A DNA stretch of 64,000 nt, taken from NCBI GenBank assembly GCA_030037705.1, contig JASHQE010000247.1, positions 54,326 through 118,325 of the forward strand, written 5' to 3'. This stretch comes from Acidobacteriaceae bacterium. GTDB taxonomy: Bacteria > Acidobacteriota > Terriglobia > Terriglobales > Acidobacteriaceae. The notes beneath the pieces were generated by a model. The model did not search any database and had not been told where the DNA came from. It was given only the letters and a program-made list of their open reading frames with translations. A program made the position numbers and the translations under genes. Below, piece after piece: positions 34,629 to 42,624 of the stretch. Position 1 is the stretch's first letter. Each line of letters starts with the position of its first letter.

Positions 34629-35774
34629 TCACGCAACGCGGTTGCCTTCGCGCCAAACCATCACCGCTAGAGGAAAGCCGCGAGCTTTTCGTACACGCAC
34701 CAGGTCTGCGCGCTTGCCAACCTCGATGCTGCCGCGGTCCTCCAAACCAATCATGTTGGCTGGCGCCAGACTTGCCATGTTCACCGCGTCCGGCAGCGCC
34801 ATGCCAATCTCCTCGTGCAATAGAAACAAGCCGTGCAACATGCTTGCTGGCGCATAGTCAGACGCAAGCGCATCGAGCAACCCGTGCCTGACAAGATCCA
34901 CTGCCGAAACGTTACCGGAATGCGATCGTCCTAATACGAGATTGGGCGCGCCGGCCACGATCTTCATTCCTTTTTCGCGCGCCGCTTGAGCGGCAGCCAG
35001 CGTTGTGGGAAATTCCGAGATGCCAATCCCTTCTATGTGGGCTTGCTCCACATGTTCCACGGTCGTGTCATCATGGCTGGCAAGCGCAACTCCCTGCCCC
35101 TCAACCATCGAAATCACCTTGGCGCGATTCGGTCCGGAGAATCGTTGATGTCGATCTTGCGCAGTGGCTACAAATTCGTCAATCTCTTCCTGTGTGAGAT
35201 GAAAATCTTTCTTCTCCATGGCGATATACTTCTCGAGATCTCTCCACTGCCTCTGCCCTGGCGTATGGTCCATCACGGAGACGAGGCGCAGGCTCGGCTC
35301 CGGATAGACTGTGGCGAACATCTCTGGCATTTCTTCCTTTGATATTTCGGCGCGATAATGAAGAAAGTGGTCTCCGCGAAACAGGCGGCTTTGCCGGCAA
35401 GCGTCCATCTCTGCAATTGTCTTCTTCACTGTCTCGAAACTGCGCGATCCCAAGCTGGTCATGCCGATGCAGAGAGAATCGCAGATGGTTGTGATACCGG
35501 CGGAGACCATCTGGGCGTCATGCGCCAGCAATGCAGCCATCACAGGCCAGTCAGCATTGTTTCTTGGCCTGACGTGACGTTCAAAATTGTCGGTGTGCAA
35601 GTCAATTAGACCGGGAAGGAGATAGTCTCCTTCGAGATCGATCACTGAAGTGGAATGAAACGACCCGCTATGAATTCCGGCAATCGTTCCATCTTCAACA
35701 TGTACTGCTCCTTCCACAACTCCTAAAGGAGTTACGATCTTTGCATTCGTCAAAGACAGTTCAACTAACGCCAC
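34629..35774 (-). CDS. phnM: Second PhnM, canonical type
   Basis: A 381-aa amidohydrolase that matches E. coli PhnM more closely than the copy at 17531-18742: LLPGLIDLHTDNFERHVRPR, WPVMAALLAHDAQMVSAGITTICDSLCIG, MDHTPGQRQWRDLEKY, SHDDTTVEHVEQAH, GAPNLVLGRSHSGNVSA and LASDYAPASMLHG. The start is a GTG at 35774 with GAGGG four bases upstream. It lies after the terminator that ends the TonB receptor gene, so it needs its own promoter or read-through. pyrE follows on the same strand. Two PhnM proteins of different branches in one island is noteworthy. Confidence 0.92.
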   Translation of the reverse strand: MALVELSLTNAKIVTPLGVVEGAVHVEDGTIAGIHSGSFHSTSVIDLEGDYLLPGLIDLHTDNFERHVRPRNNADWPVMAALLAHDAQMVSAGITTICDSLCIGMTSLGSRSFETVKKTIAEMDACRQSRLFRGDHFLHYRAEISKEEMPEMFATVYPEPSLRLVSVMDHTPGQRQWRDLEKYIAMEKKDFHLTQEEIDEFVATAQDRHQRFSGPNRAKVISMVEGQGVALASHDDTTVEHVEQAHIEGIGISEFPTTLAAAQAAREKGMKIVAGAPNLVLGRSHSGNVSAVDLVRHGLLDALASDYAPASMLHGLFLLHEEIGMALPDAVNMASLAPANMIGLEDRGSIEVGKRADLVRVRKARGFPLAVMVWREGNRVA

Positions 35775-35817
35775 AGTGCCCTCAATCTCCGATTATGCGT
35801 GAGCAGTATGAATAGCA

Positions 35818-35851
35818 GAAAAAAGTGCTGGCGGCTTATTCAACCGCCAGC
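35818..35851 (-). terminator. Rho-independent terminator of the TonB receptor gene
   Basis: On the minus strand the perfect 8-bp stem GCTGGCGG ... CCGCCAGC (35844-35851 with 35827-35834, 9-nt loop) is followed by ACTTTTTT, 17 bp after the receptor stop. This is a textbook intrinsic terminator. Confidence 0.85.
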
Positions 35852-35867
35852 ATGGGAGAGCAACTGC

Positions 35868-38800
35868 TCAAAAGGTGATGCGTGCGCTGATCTGTGCAAT
35901 GCGTGGATTATTCGTCTGCGTGTGAGGGTTATAGCTGAAGTTCGCATCCGTCACGCCGACATCCGGACTTCCGAAGACTACTGTATTCAGTGCGTTCAGC
36001 GCCTCGAAACGGAAGGTAGCACTCATGCGCTCGTTGATCCGGGTCTTTTTCTCAACGAGCCCATCAAGCTCAGAAAAAGCGGGCAGCCTGACATCGGACA
36101 GATATCTTGGCGTATTCCCAAAGGAAAACTCCCCTGTCTCCACAAACGCAGCCGGATTGAAGCTGGATAGCTCACCGGTGGTTGGATTGACCACCTTATG
36201 CGTGATGCTTTGGCCGGAAACGAGCGTCGGACGCATCACGTTTGAACTGGAGCTTCCGCCGGTGTAAAGAGTGCTGCCTAATAGTGCGGGCGATGTGAGT
36301 TGAATCGGCTGGCCCGTGTTGTACTGGAAAGTTCCGCCGAACTCCCATCCTCCACCTAGATAGCTAAAAAAACCATGGTTGAGGAAAGGTTTGTTGGGGC
36401 CGAAGGGTAGCTCATATACAGAGCTCACCCGCAGAACGTGCGTTTGGTCCAGGTCGGCAATGGATCGCTCGCACTTTAAGCATCCAATATCTTGAATGCT
36501 TGCTGCTGTGCCGCCATCCTGGACACTTCCTGTCGAACTGGTCTCGCCGACGTCATCCATGTTCTTGCTGTACGTGTAGCCCAAAAGCATAGAAAACCCC
36601 TGCGCCATGCGGTGCTCCACCGTCAACTGACCAGCCTCGTAGCTCGAGTGCCCCCATCCGACGTTGAGCGCTTCAAATGTCAGGAACTGCGGATAAGGCC
36701 TTTCGAGGATTCCGGCTTCTATGGTGGATTTGCTCAGCGGCGAACTGGAATCCGTGATGATGTTATAGAAGGGATTGGGCACGACCGTGGTCAGAGCGCT
36801 TCCTGTAGCCAATTGAGCATCAGAAAGCTGATCGAGCTGTATTGCTCCTAGTAAATGAACACCGCTGCTGCCTGCGTATGCCATGGTCACCACAAAGTTT
36901 TCGGGCAGCACGCGCTGCACATCGAGCGACCAGTTCTCCTGGTAAGCGTCACTCTGTTCACGCAAATTCCCCGAGATGCTTTGTCCGAGTTCGATGCTTA
37001 GAGGACCACTGCCAGTGTTGTTTCCCGGTAAGGGAGACGGATCGTTGCCGTAGGGGGCCGGAAGCCCACTGGGGAATGGATTCGAAAGACTGTAAAGTGG
37101 ACTGTACCCGTTCGCCGCCGCATCAATCGACGTTGACTTCCGCGTGTAGCCGAAGGAAGCAGGATTGGTGCCCCATGTAGCAGTCGGATGATAAAAGATG
37201 CCAAAGCCGCCGTGAAAGACCGTGTTCTTGTTGAGCGCATAGCTGAGCCCAAACCGCGGGTCGAAGTGCAGCTTACCGGGAATTTGTAACGTGCGGCCCT
37301 CCCCGCTCAGCCCTACGATTCCCACGCCGCCAACAAGATTCGGAATAGAAGGGACCTGAGAAGCAATAGCCGACGCATCTGTCGTATCGAGATAACTCAA
37401 CTCGTTGCCCGATGCGACATCTGCTCCCTCCAGACTGTAACGCAGGCCAAAAGTCACGGTCAGCTTATGCGTCAGCTTTGCTGTGTCCTCGGCATAGACG
37501 GCGTAATACTGATGCCTGAAGTTCACCTTCGGTGCGTAACCGCTGGTCACGGTCGCCTGGCCCAGCAGCAGTTCTGCGATCGCGTTGCCAGTCGTTCCGG
37601 TGGGAGAGTTTGCATACGGTCCGCCCGTGAACGTTTTGGAAGTGTTGATGGTCAGCAGTTGCGGATCCCAGAGCTGATCCGGATAGCGCCTCAGGTCTGC
37701 GCCGAATTTTAAAGTGTGAATCCCCTTGAGCCATGAGAGAGAAGCTGCGTATTGGTACACCGAGTTGGGATTGCGTTCGTAGGGCTCCGAATTGCCAATC
37801 TCTCCGAGTTGGTTGGTTGTTGCCTCTACCTGCGGGGTAAAAGTTGAGGTAATGCCCGGAGCCGCCGATGCCGGGATGCCGAACGGCGCTGTCCCCAGGG
37901 GATTTACCGAGCCGCGGTGCGATTCCATGTGCGCCCAGGAGAGATGATGATCAAAGATCAGGTTCGGCGCTAGGATCCATGTGTGATCGACCATGATATT
38001 GTCGCCGGGAATATGGTTGTTGGAGTTTTGCGGTGTAAGGCTCTGCTGCCCGAAGACGGCGCCGTAAAAGATGTAGTTGTTAAAGTTATCGTCATGGAAA
38101 AAAATGCTCTGCTTATCTGAGAATTTGTGGTCGATTCGAATGTCGTAACTATAATTGTGATCGACGCTAGGAGCGTCTGAGAAGAAGTTGTTCTCATCGC
38201 TGCCGCTCACGCCCGACTGGTTGGGCGCTGGATATTTGGCCAGCAACGCCTGGGCTATCGGATTAAGCCGGCTCGGAGGGATTACATTTGCTTCGCCGTT
38301 ATAGGAAATCTGGCAGCGGTAATACCCTGCCTTACTCGCAGTGAAGGTTTGGCCATTCGGGCATGTGTAGGTACCGCCTGCCGCGACTGAAACAGTCGTG
38401 CTTGGATCGTAGATTGTCTGCAGCGTGCCATTCGTGTTCAAAGTTTTTGAGAAGTCGCCTGTCTTCTCAAGTGCCGTAGGAACTGTGGTCGTAAATCCCG
38501 CGCCAGGAGTGCTGTCGAGCAGTTCTTCATAGCTGCCGAAAAAGAACGTCTTATTCCGGCCATGGTAGAACTTGGGAATCACCACAGGGCCGCCTAACTG
38601 CGCTCCAAACTGGTTCCTCTCAAAGGAAGGCTTGGCTTGACCCGCGGCATTGGCGTTATAGCCATTGGCATCCATCACATCGCTGCGGTAGTACTCCCAC
38701 GCGCCGCCATGCAGATCGTTTGTGCCCGAGCGGATACTGTAGCTCTCGACGCCGCCGCCGGTATGCCCGAACTCCGGAGCATACGGCGAGGTATAAGTAC

Positions 38801-39485
38801 GGAATTCCTCCACAGCATCGAGGCCAGGAATGGCGCCAGCCGCGTGGGTGTCGTAGAAAACCGTATCGGCGGCGCCATCGATCAAAATTTCAGATTCGCC
38901 GGCCTTCGTTCCATTGATGTAAAAAGTGTTTGTCGTGCTTTGCGAGGAGGCATTCGTTCCCGCAGTCAGTAAATTGCTTTGCGTCACGCCGGGACTGAAG
39001 TTCGTCAGTTGCAGAGGATTTCGAATATCCAGCGGGATATTCGATACCAATGCCGTTTCTGTCACAATACCTCGATCTGCATTCTCGGTATTGATCTCCG
39101 GCGCATCCGCCGTAACCGAGACAGATTGGCTCACAGAGCCGACCGTCAGCACTGCGTTTTCAACTTTCGTCTCGCCCACTTCCAGAACAATGTTGGATTC
39201 GGTCCATGATCCGTAACCGGAAGCAGTGACTGTAATTTGATAGTGCCCCGGCGCCACGGGCGGAAGAATGAAGTTACCGTCTGCGCCGCTGGCAGTCATG
39301 AATTTAACTTGTGTGGATGGCCTGAGCAGAGTAATATCGGCGCCCTTTACCGCAGCTCCGCTGGCATCAGTCACTTGGCCGCTGACAGTTGCGCTCTGCG
39401 CAAAGATTTGTGTGCTACAATAACTGGCCAACAGAATCATGCCTGCGTAAACATAAGTTTGCGTTCGGCCGAATAAGGATCGCAT
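35868..39485 (-). CDS. Oar-like TonB-dependent outer-membrane receptor in the phn island
   Basis: The start was moved to the ATG at 39485 (MRSLFGRTQTYVY), preceded by AAGGAG; 1205 aa. A signal peptide ends at QIFAQ. Residues about 34-115 form a carboxypeptidase-regulatory-like domain (SATVSGQVTDASGAAVKGADITLLRP). A plug region (NADRGIVTETALVSNIPLDIRNPLQLTNFSPGV, with IRSGTNDLHGGAWEYYRSD) and a large beta-barrel ending in FNPRIAQISARITF follow. Acidobacteria carry many such receptors, usually for glycans. The position beside phnM, pyrE and a MarR gene, and the shared CGTATACG element, suggest import of a phosphorus compound across the outer membrane. The substrate is inferred only. Confidence 0.9.
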   Translation of the reverse strand: MRSLFGRTQTYVYAGMILLASYCSTQIFAQSATVSGQVTDASGAAVKGADITLLRPSTQVKFMTASGADGNFILPPVAPGHYQITVTASGYGSWTESNIVLEVGETKVENAVLTVGSVSQSVSVTADAPEINTENADRGIVTETALVSNIPLDIRNPLQLTNFSPGVTQSNLLTAGTNASSQSTTNTFYINGTKAGESEILIDGAADTVFYDTHAAGAIPGLDAVEEFRTYTSPYAPEFGHTGGGVESYSIRSGTNDLHGGAWEYYRSDVMDANGYNANAAGQAKPSFERNQFGAQLGGPVVIPKFYHGRNKTFFFGSYEELLDSTPGAGFTTTVPTALEKTGDFSKTLNTNGTLQTIYDPSTTVSVAAGGTYTCPNGQTFTASKAGYYRCQISYNGEANVIPPSRLNPIAQALLAKYPAPNQSGVSGSDENNFFSDAPSVDHNYSYDIRIDHKFSDKQSIFFHDDNFNNYIFYGAVFGQQSLTPQNSNNHIPGDNIMVDHTWILAPNLIFDHHLSWAHMESHRGSVNPLGTAPFGIPASAAPGITSTFTPQVEATTNQLGEIGNSEPYERNPNSVYQYAASLSWLKGIHTLKFGADLRRYPDQLWDPQLLTINTSKTFTGGPYANSPTGTTGNAIAELLLGQATVTSGYAPKVNFRHQYYAVYAEDTAKLTHKLTVTFGLRYSLEGADVASGNELSYLDTTDASAIASQVPSIPNLVGGVGIVGLSGEGRTLQIPGKLHFDPRFGLSYALNKNTVFHGGFGIFYHPTATWGTNPASFGYTRKSTSIDAAANGYSPLYSLSNPFPSGLPAPYGNDPSPLPGNNTGSGPLSIELGQSISGNLREQSDAYQENWSLDVQRVLPENFVVTMAYAGSSGVHLLGAIQLDQLSDAQLATGSALTTVVPNPFYNIITDSSSPLSKSTIEAGILERPYPQFLTFEALNVGWGHSSYEAGQLTVEHRMAQGFSMLLGYTYSKNMDDVGETSSTGSVQDGGTAASIQDIGCLKCERSIADLDQTHVLRVSSVYELPFGPNKPFLNHGFFSYLGGGWEFGGTFQYNTGQPIQLTSPALLGSTLYTGGSSSSNVMRPTLVSGQSITHKVVNPTTGELSSFNPAAFVETGEFSFGNTPRYLSDVRLPAFSELDGLVEKKTRINERMSATFRFEALNALNTVVFGSPDVGVTDANFSYNPHTQTNNPRIAQISARITF

Positions 39486-40029
39486 TGGGTAGCTCCTTCC
39501 TCGTGAGGATGCTGGATTGCGCCGGTGGACAAGCGAGCGAATTGACAATCGCCTGAGTCTGCTGAGACAGCCATTGAATCCCGTGAACCGGCCACATCCG
39601 CCAGCGATCTGAGCGCGGTTATCCCGGACTTTTGAAGACGCGGCCATACATGCGCACCTCGAAAACCGTTTCCGCCTTGGGCTTACATGCGCCGGTTCTT
39701 GTAAAGAGCGATAGCAAAAGTCCAATTGAGCGCAGTGTACGCGGGCAAATGTTGCGATGAGGTAACGGCAAAATGAAAAGTTCGTATACGAAATAGTGGA
39801 GGTTTCGGTGCCGCTCCTCTGATCCTCTGCTATACTTCTTTATGCGTATTTCACACAGGTTTTTCGGGCCTATAATCAAAGGCCTTCAATAGTTTGACAG
39901 CTGCCGCGAAGCTGCGGATTATGGCGCACTTTTCCTTACGATTCTGCCGTGCAGCATGATTCTTCATGTACGATTTGTTTCAGATTTTCCTCAGCTGGAT
40001 CTCAGTGATCAAGGTGCGGTGGAAAAGTC
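39486..40029. promoter_or_regulatory. Divergent region between TonB receptor and MarR gene, with TTCGTATACGAA operator
   Basis: No gene is present in these 544 bases. A perfect 12-bp palindrome TTCGTATACGAA lies at 39781-39792, about 296 bp before the receptor ATG and about 240 bp before the MarR gene. Plus-strand promoter candidates are extended -10 TGCTATACT (39828-39836), TATAAT at 39871-39876 inside the inverted repeat GGCC...GGCC, and TTGACA-17-GATTAT (39894-39922). The receptor would have a leader of nearly 300 nt; I looked for a riboswitch there and recognised none. Confidence 0.55.
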
Positions 40030-40689
40030 ATGTCGCAAAATGAGGATCGGATGAAAGCGGAGCTTGCTGCTTTGCAGCCCGCGGATGGGACCATGCATGT
40101 GGTGCGCAGACTGCGCCGTGCTTTTTTGTCCATCTGCCGGTGCGGCGATGTCATGTTCAGTCCCTACCGTTTGACCACGGAACAATACGCGCTGATGCGC
40201 GCCGTGCAACGTGATCCGGGAATTCGTCAAGTAGATCTAACAGACCGCATCTTCGCTGAGCCCAATACAGTCACAGCCATGGTCTCGCTGCTCGAACGGC
40301 GCGGCATTCTTCGCCGCAGGCCCAGCCCTTCTGATCGCCGGGCAAGGCTGTTGTTTCTAACCACGCATGGCCAGGCGGTCATGAAACGGCTGTCAGACGA
40401 TTGGGAGCCCATGCGCGCTTTGTTGCGCAAGTGTTTTTCCGGTGAGGCTGGCCAGGAAGCGCTGGAGATTCTCGACGCCGTGTACTCTGAGATGACGCGC
40501 GAGCGGGAAAATCTTCTTCGAAAAGCAACTGCAGACCATAGGATCGAGCTGGACCTCCAGGAAATGGAGGATGAAGAGTTGCGAACGGCTTCCCGCATTG
40601 GCCGCGGCAAATCGAGTCAAAGCAGCGTCTCGCGTCCACGGTCGCCTAAGCAAGCAAAGTCTCGCGCAAAGGCTAAATCGGAAGCATAA
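40030..40689 (+). CDS. MarR-family transcriptional regulator
   Basis: A 219-aa protein with a standard MarR winged helix: LTTEQYALMRAVQRDPGIRQVDLTDRIFAEPNTVTAMVSLLERRGILRRRPSPSDRRARLLFLTTHGQAVM (helix-turn-helix and the DxR-containing wing). The C-terminal 50 residues are Lys/Ser/Arg/Ala-rich and probably disordered (SSQSSVSRPRSPKQAKSRAKAKSEA), an unusual tail. It is divergent from the TonB receptor and is the only dedicated regulator seen in the phn island; no PhnF homologue is present. It is the best candidate to bind the CGTATACG palindromes. The effector is unknown. Confidence 0.9.
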   Translation: MSQNEDRMKAELAALQPADGTMHVVRRLRRAFLSICRCGDVMFSPYRLTTEQYALMRAVQRDPGIRQVDLTDRIFAEPNTVTAMVSLLERRGILRRRPSPSDRRARLLFLTTHGQAVMKRLSDDWEPMRALLRKCFSGEAGQEALEILDAVYSEMTRERENLLRKATADHRIELDLQEMEDEELRTASRIGRGKSSQSSVSRPRSPKQAKSRAKAKSEA

Positions 40690-40701
40690 TCACTGAAGCA
40701 A

Positions 40702-40737
40702 TTCTCTCGACAAAAAAATTTGTGAGAAGACTTTTTT
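40702..40737 (+). terminator. Probable terminator after the MarR gene
   Basis: TTCTC..ACAAA and TTTGT.GAGAA can pair around a run of A, followed by CTTTTTT, 13 bp after the MarR stop. The stem is AT-rich and bulged, so it is only moderately convincing. Its T-run merges with the Pho-box-like repeat. Confidence 0.4.
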
Positions 40738-40753
40738 GACATTATTTTGACAT
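40736..40753 (+). promoter_or_regulatory. Pho-box-like direct repeat TTGACAT-N4-TTGACAT
   Basis: TTGACAT (40736-40742), four AT-rich bases (TATT), then TTGACAT again (40747-40753) gives an 11-bp period. Known Pho boxes (CTGTCAT-N4-CTGTCAT in Proteobacteria, TTHACA-N5-TTHACA in Bacillus) have this same geometry. It is 49 bp before the start of an EEP-family hydrolase. Each half also resembles a -35 box, which is the simpler explanation. Confidence 0.45.
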
Positions 40754-40801
40754 CCGCATTCTATCGTCAGCGGTACTTCACTGCCGTGGGGTCACGAGAC
40801 G

Positions 40802-41620
40802 ATGACGATTCCTGAACCTCTCCGAATCATGACCTTCAACGTTCGCCAAATGGATGGCGATGACGGTGCACAGTCATGGGAACACCGCAAAGACATCTTG
40901 GCTGAGGTAATCCGGATGCACCGTCCTGCCCTTGTCGGCACTCAGGAAATCTTCCCCGAACAAGCTAAATTCATCCTTGATCGGATTCCTGAGCTGGATT
41001 GCTTCGGCCGTGGCCGTTTCGGCGATGATCGCGACAAGCATAATAAGATCTTCTTCGAGCGGAGTCGATTCTCGCTTTTAGAATCCGGGGAGGTATGGTT
41101 TTCTCGAACCCCGTCTATTCCCGGTTCGAGTGATTGGGATATTCCCAGGCCGCGCATGGTCACGTGGGGCAGACTACTTGATGAAAATGGCGGAGAGATT
41201 CTCGTCTTGAACACGCATCTGCCGTATGGCCGAGCCAGTGACGAGGCTCGCCGCGAATCGGCCCGCCTCGTTCTGCAGCAGATCGCTGCGCTGCCTCAGC
41301 ATCTTCCGCTTTTCCTCGTGGGCGACTTCAATTCATCTCCCGACGGAGAGGTCTATAACCTGCTTACTGACTCATTATCCGATGCGTGGAAAACTGCGCA
41401 GCGTACAACTGGTCCGGAAAGCACCGTGCATGGATTCGGCAGAATTACCGGACGCAGAATCGATTGGATTCTGCATCAGAATGCAGGCCACACTCTCTCT
41501 GCCGAAACCATCACGCATACCGCGAACGGGCTCTATCCCTCGGATCATTATCCCGTGATGGCAACATTCCAACTCGGTCCATCGTCGCGCGTAGCGGAAT
41601 CTGTCACTGCTGGCGAATAA
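40802..41620 (+). CDS. Endonuclease/exonuclease/phosphatase (EEP) family hydrolase
   Basis: A 272-aa Mg2+-dependent phosphohydrolase fold. EEP motifs are MTFNVRQ, VGTQEI (catalytic Glu), LNTHLPY, VGDFNSSPDG (metal-binding Asp/Asn), RRIDWIL and SDHYPVMATF (catalytic His). No signal peptide is visible, so it is probably cytosolic. Many EEP proteins in Acidobacteria and Bacteroidetes of this length are annotated only by family; substrates range from DNA to phospholipid head groups and sugar phosphates. The Pho-box-like element upstream and the nearby phn genes suggest a role in phosphate salvage, but this is inference. Confidence 0.88.
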   Translation: MTIPEPLRIMTFNVRQMDGDDGAQSWEHRKDILAEVIRMHRPALVGTQEIFPEQAKFILDRIPELDCFGRGRFGDDRDKHNKIFFERSRFSLLESGEVWFSRTPSIPGSSDWDIPRPRMVTWGRLLDENGGEILVLNTHLPYGRASDEARRESARLVLQQIAALPQHLPLFLVGDFNSSPDGEVYNLLTDSLSDAWKTAQRTTGPESTVHGFGRITGRRIDWILHQNAGHTLSAETITHTANGLYPSDHYPVMATFQLGPSSRVAESVTAGE

Positions 41621-41660
41621 ACCCGGCCAGGTTGATTTGCAATGAATCTCTATCGATCCT

Positions 41661-42320
41661 TTAATCGGCGCTGCCCTGATCACGCGCCGCACTTACCATG
41701 GCCAGAAATCGGCCCGCTAACTCGTGAATGCGATCGTCTTGGCGATGAAGAAGAGCTTCTTTGGGTAATAACTCCCCGCCTACGCCAACGGCGCTTGCTC
41801 CGGCAAGGATATAATCGAAAGCCGTCAACTGATTCACGCCCCCGGTAACAATGAGCGGAATTTGGGGAAGCGGAACCTTCAAAGCGCGCACATAGTGAGT
41901 ACCGCCCGCTGTAGCAGCAGGAAATATCTTGACGAAATCCGAACCTGCCTTCCACGCGGCGATAACCTCTGTGGCAGTCAGTGCTCCCGGAAAGACCACA
42001 ATACCCGCCTGCTTCGCACACTCAACTACTTCTGGGACAAATCCGGGACTGGTAATGAATCGCGCCCCTGCGGCAATACAACGAAGTGCCGACTCTGTAT
42101 CCAACACCGTTCCCGCGCCCACAATCATATCCGGATATCGCTGCGCAAGATTCCGAATCACTTCCGGCGCTGGCGGTAAGGTCAACGTGACTTCTACGAT
42201 CGGAATTCCCGCCGCGTAAAGAGTTTCGGCAGCGTAAAGCGCGTGTTCCGCCAGTCTGACGCGTGCACATGGAATGACTCCGATTTCGATAATTCGCGCG
42301 CGAACCTCTTTGCTCTCCAT
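41661..42320 (-). CDS. KDPG/KHG aldolase family protein
   Basis: A 219-aa class I aldolase (start at the ATG 42320, MESKEVRARIIEIGVIPCARV). Core motifs are AGIPIVEVTLT (catalytic Glu), GAGTVLD, FITSPGF, FPGALTATEV, FVKIFPA (Schiff-base Lys) and VTGGVN. KDPG aldolase of the Entner-Doudoroff route normally reads EVTLRT with an Arg that grips the substrate phosphate; here it is EVTLTL, so the substrate could be another 2-keto-3-deoxy acid. It is convergent with the EEP gene and 100 bp after the small RND-associated peptide gene. Sugar-acid use fits the GH79 gene elsewhere in the window. Confidence 0.85.
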   Translation of the reverse strand: MESKEVRARIIEIGVIPCARVRLAEHALYAAETLYAAGIPIVEVTLTLPPAPEVIRNLAQRYPDMIVGAGTVLDTESALRCIAAGARFITSPGFVPEVVECAKQAGIVVFPGALTATEVIAAWKAGSDFVKIFPAATAGGTHYVRALKVPLPQIPLIVTGGVNQLTAFDYILAGASAVGVGGELLPKEALLHRQDDRIHELAGRFLAMVSAARDQGSAD

Positions 42321-42425
42321 CCATCCTCCCAATATTGGTGATTCCGGTGTATCTGCACGTAGGATTACGTTCCGTCGTTTTGGCGATGCGCCATCTCCGG
42401 CGCGCGCATAGCATGGAGAAGCGGT

Positions 42426-42590
42426 TCACTTCGGCCGGAAATTGTCATATACCTCAAGCGCAATGGAGCCCATCACGGCCAGAATACAGGCAGCTATGAG
42501 CGCAAGCCCAAAGCCGTCAAGCGCTTTGAAGATCCACAACGCAGATGGCTGCCTGCGAGGATGACGGACGATCTTTGCTCCCGTTCGCAT
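42426..42590 (-). CDS. Small membrane peptide at the end of the RND efflux operon
   Basis: A probable 54-aa peptide starting at MRTGAKIVRHPRRQ (42590), 34 bp after the cusA stop. It has a basic N-terminus and one membrane helix (about 22-42, GFGLALIAACILAVMGSIALEVY). The longer 87-aa track frame would overlap the end of cusA and lacks a sensible start region. Small membrane peptides often accompany RND pumps and may stabilise them. I cannot assign a family; the ribosome-binding site (AAGAGA) is weak. Confidence 0.45.
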   Translation of the reverse strand: MRTGAKIVRHPRRQPSALWIFKALDGFGLALIAACILAVMGSIALEVYDNFRPK

Positions 42591-42624
42591 CTCAATAAAA
42601 TCTCTTGGCTTCTCGCTGCCTGAT

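Noticed and set aside
39486-39780. Possible riboswitch in the long leader of the TonB receptor gene
   Set aside because: No recognisable cobalamin, Moco or other conserved core was found; the leader length alone is not evidence.
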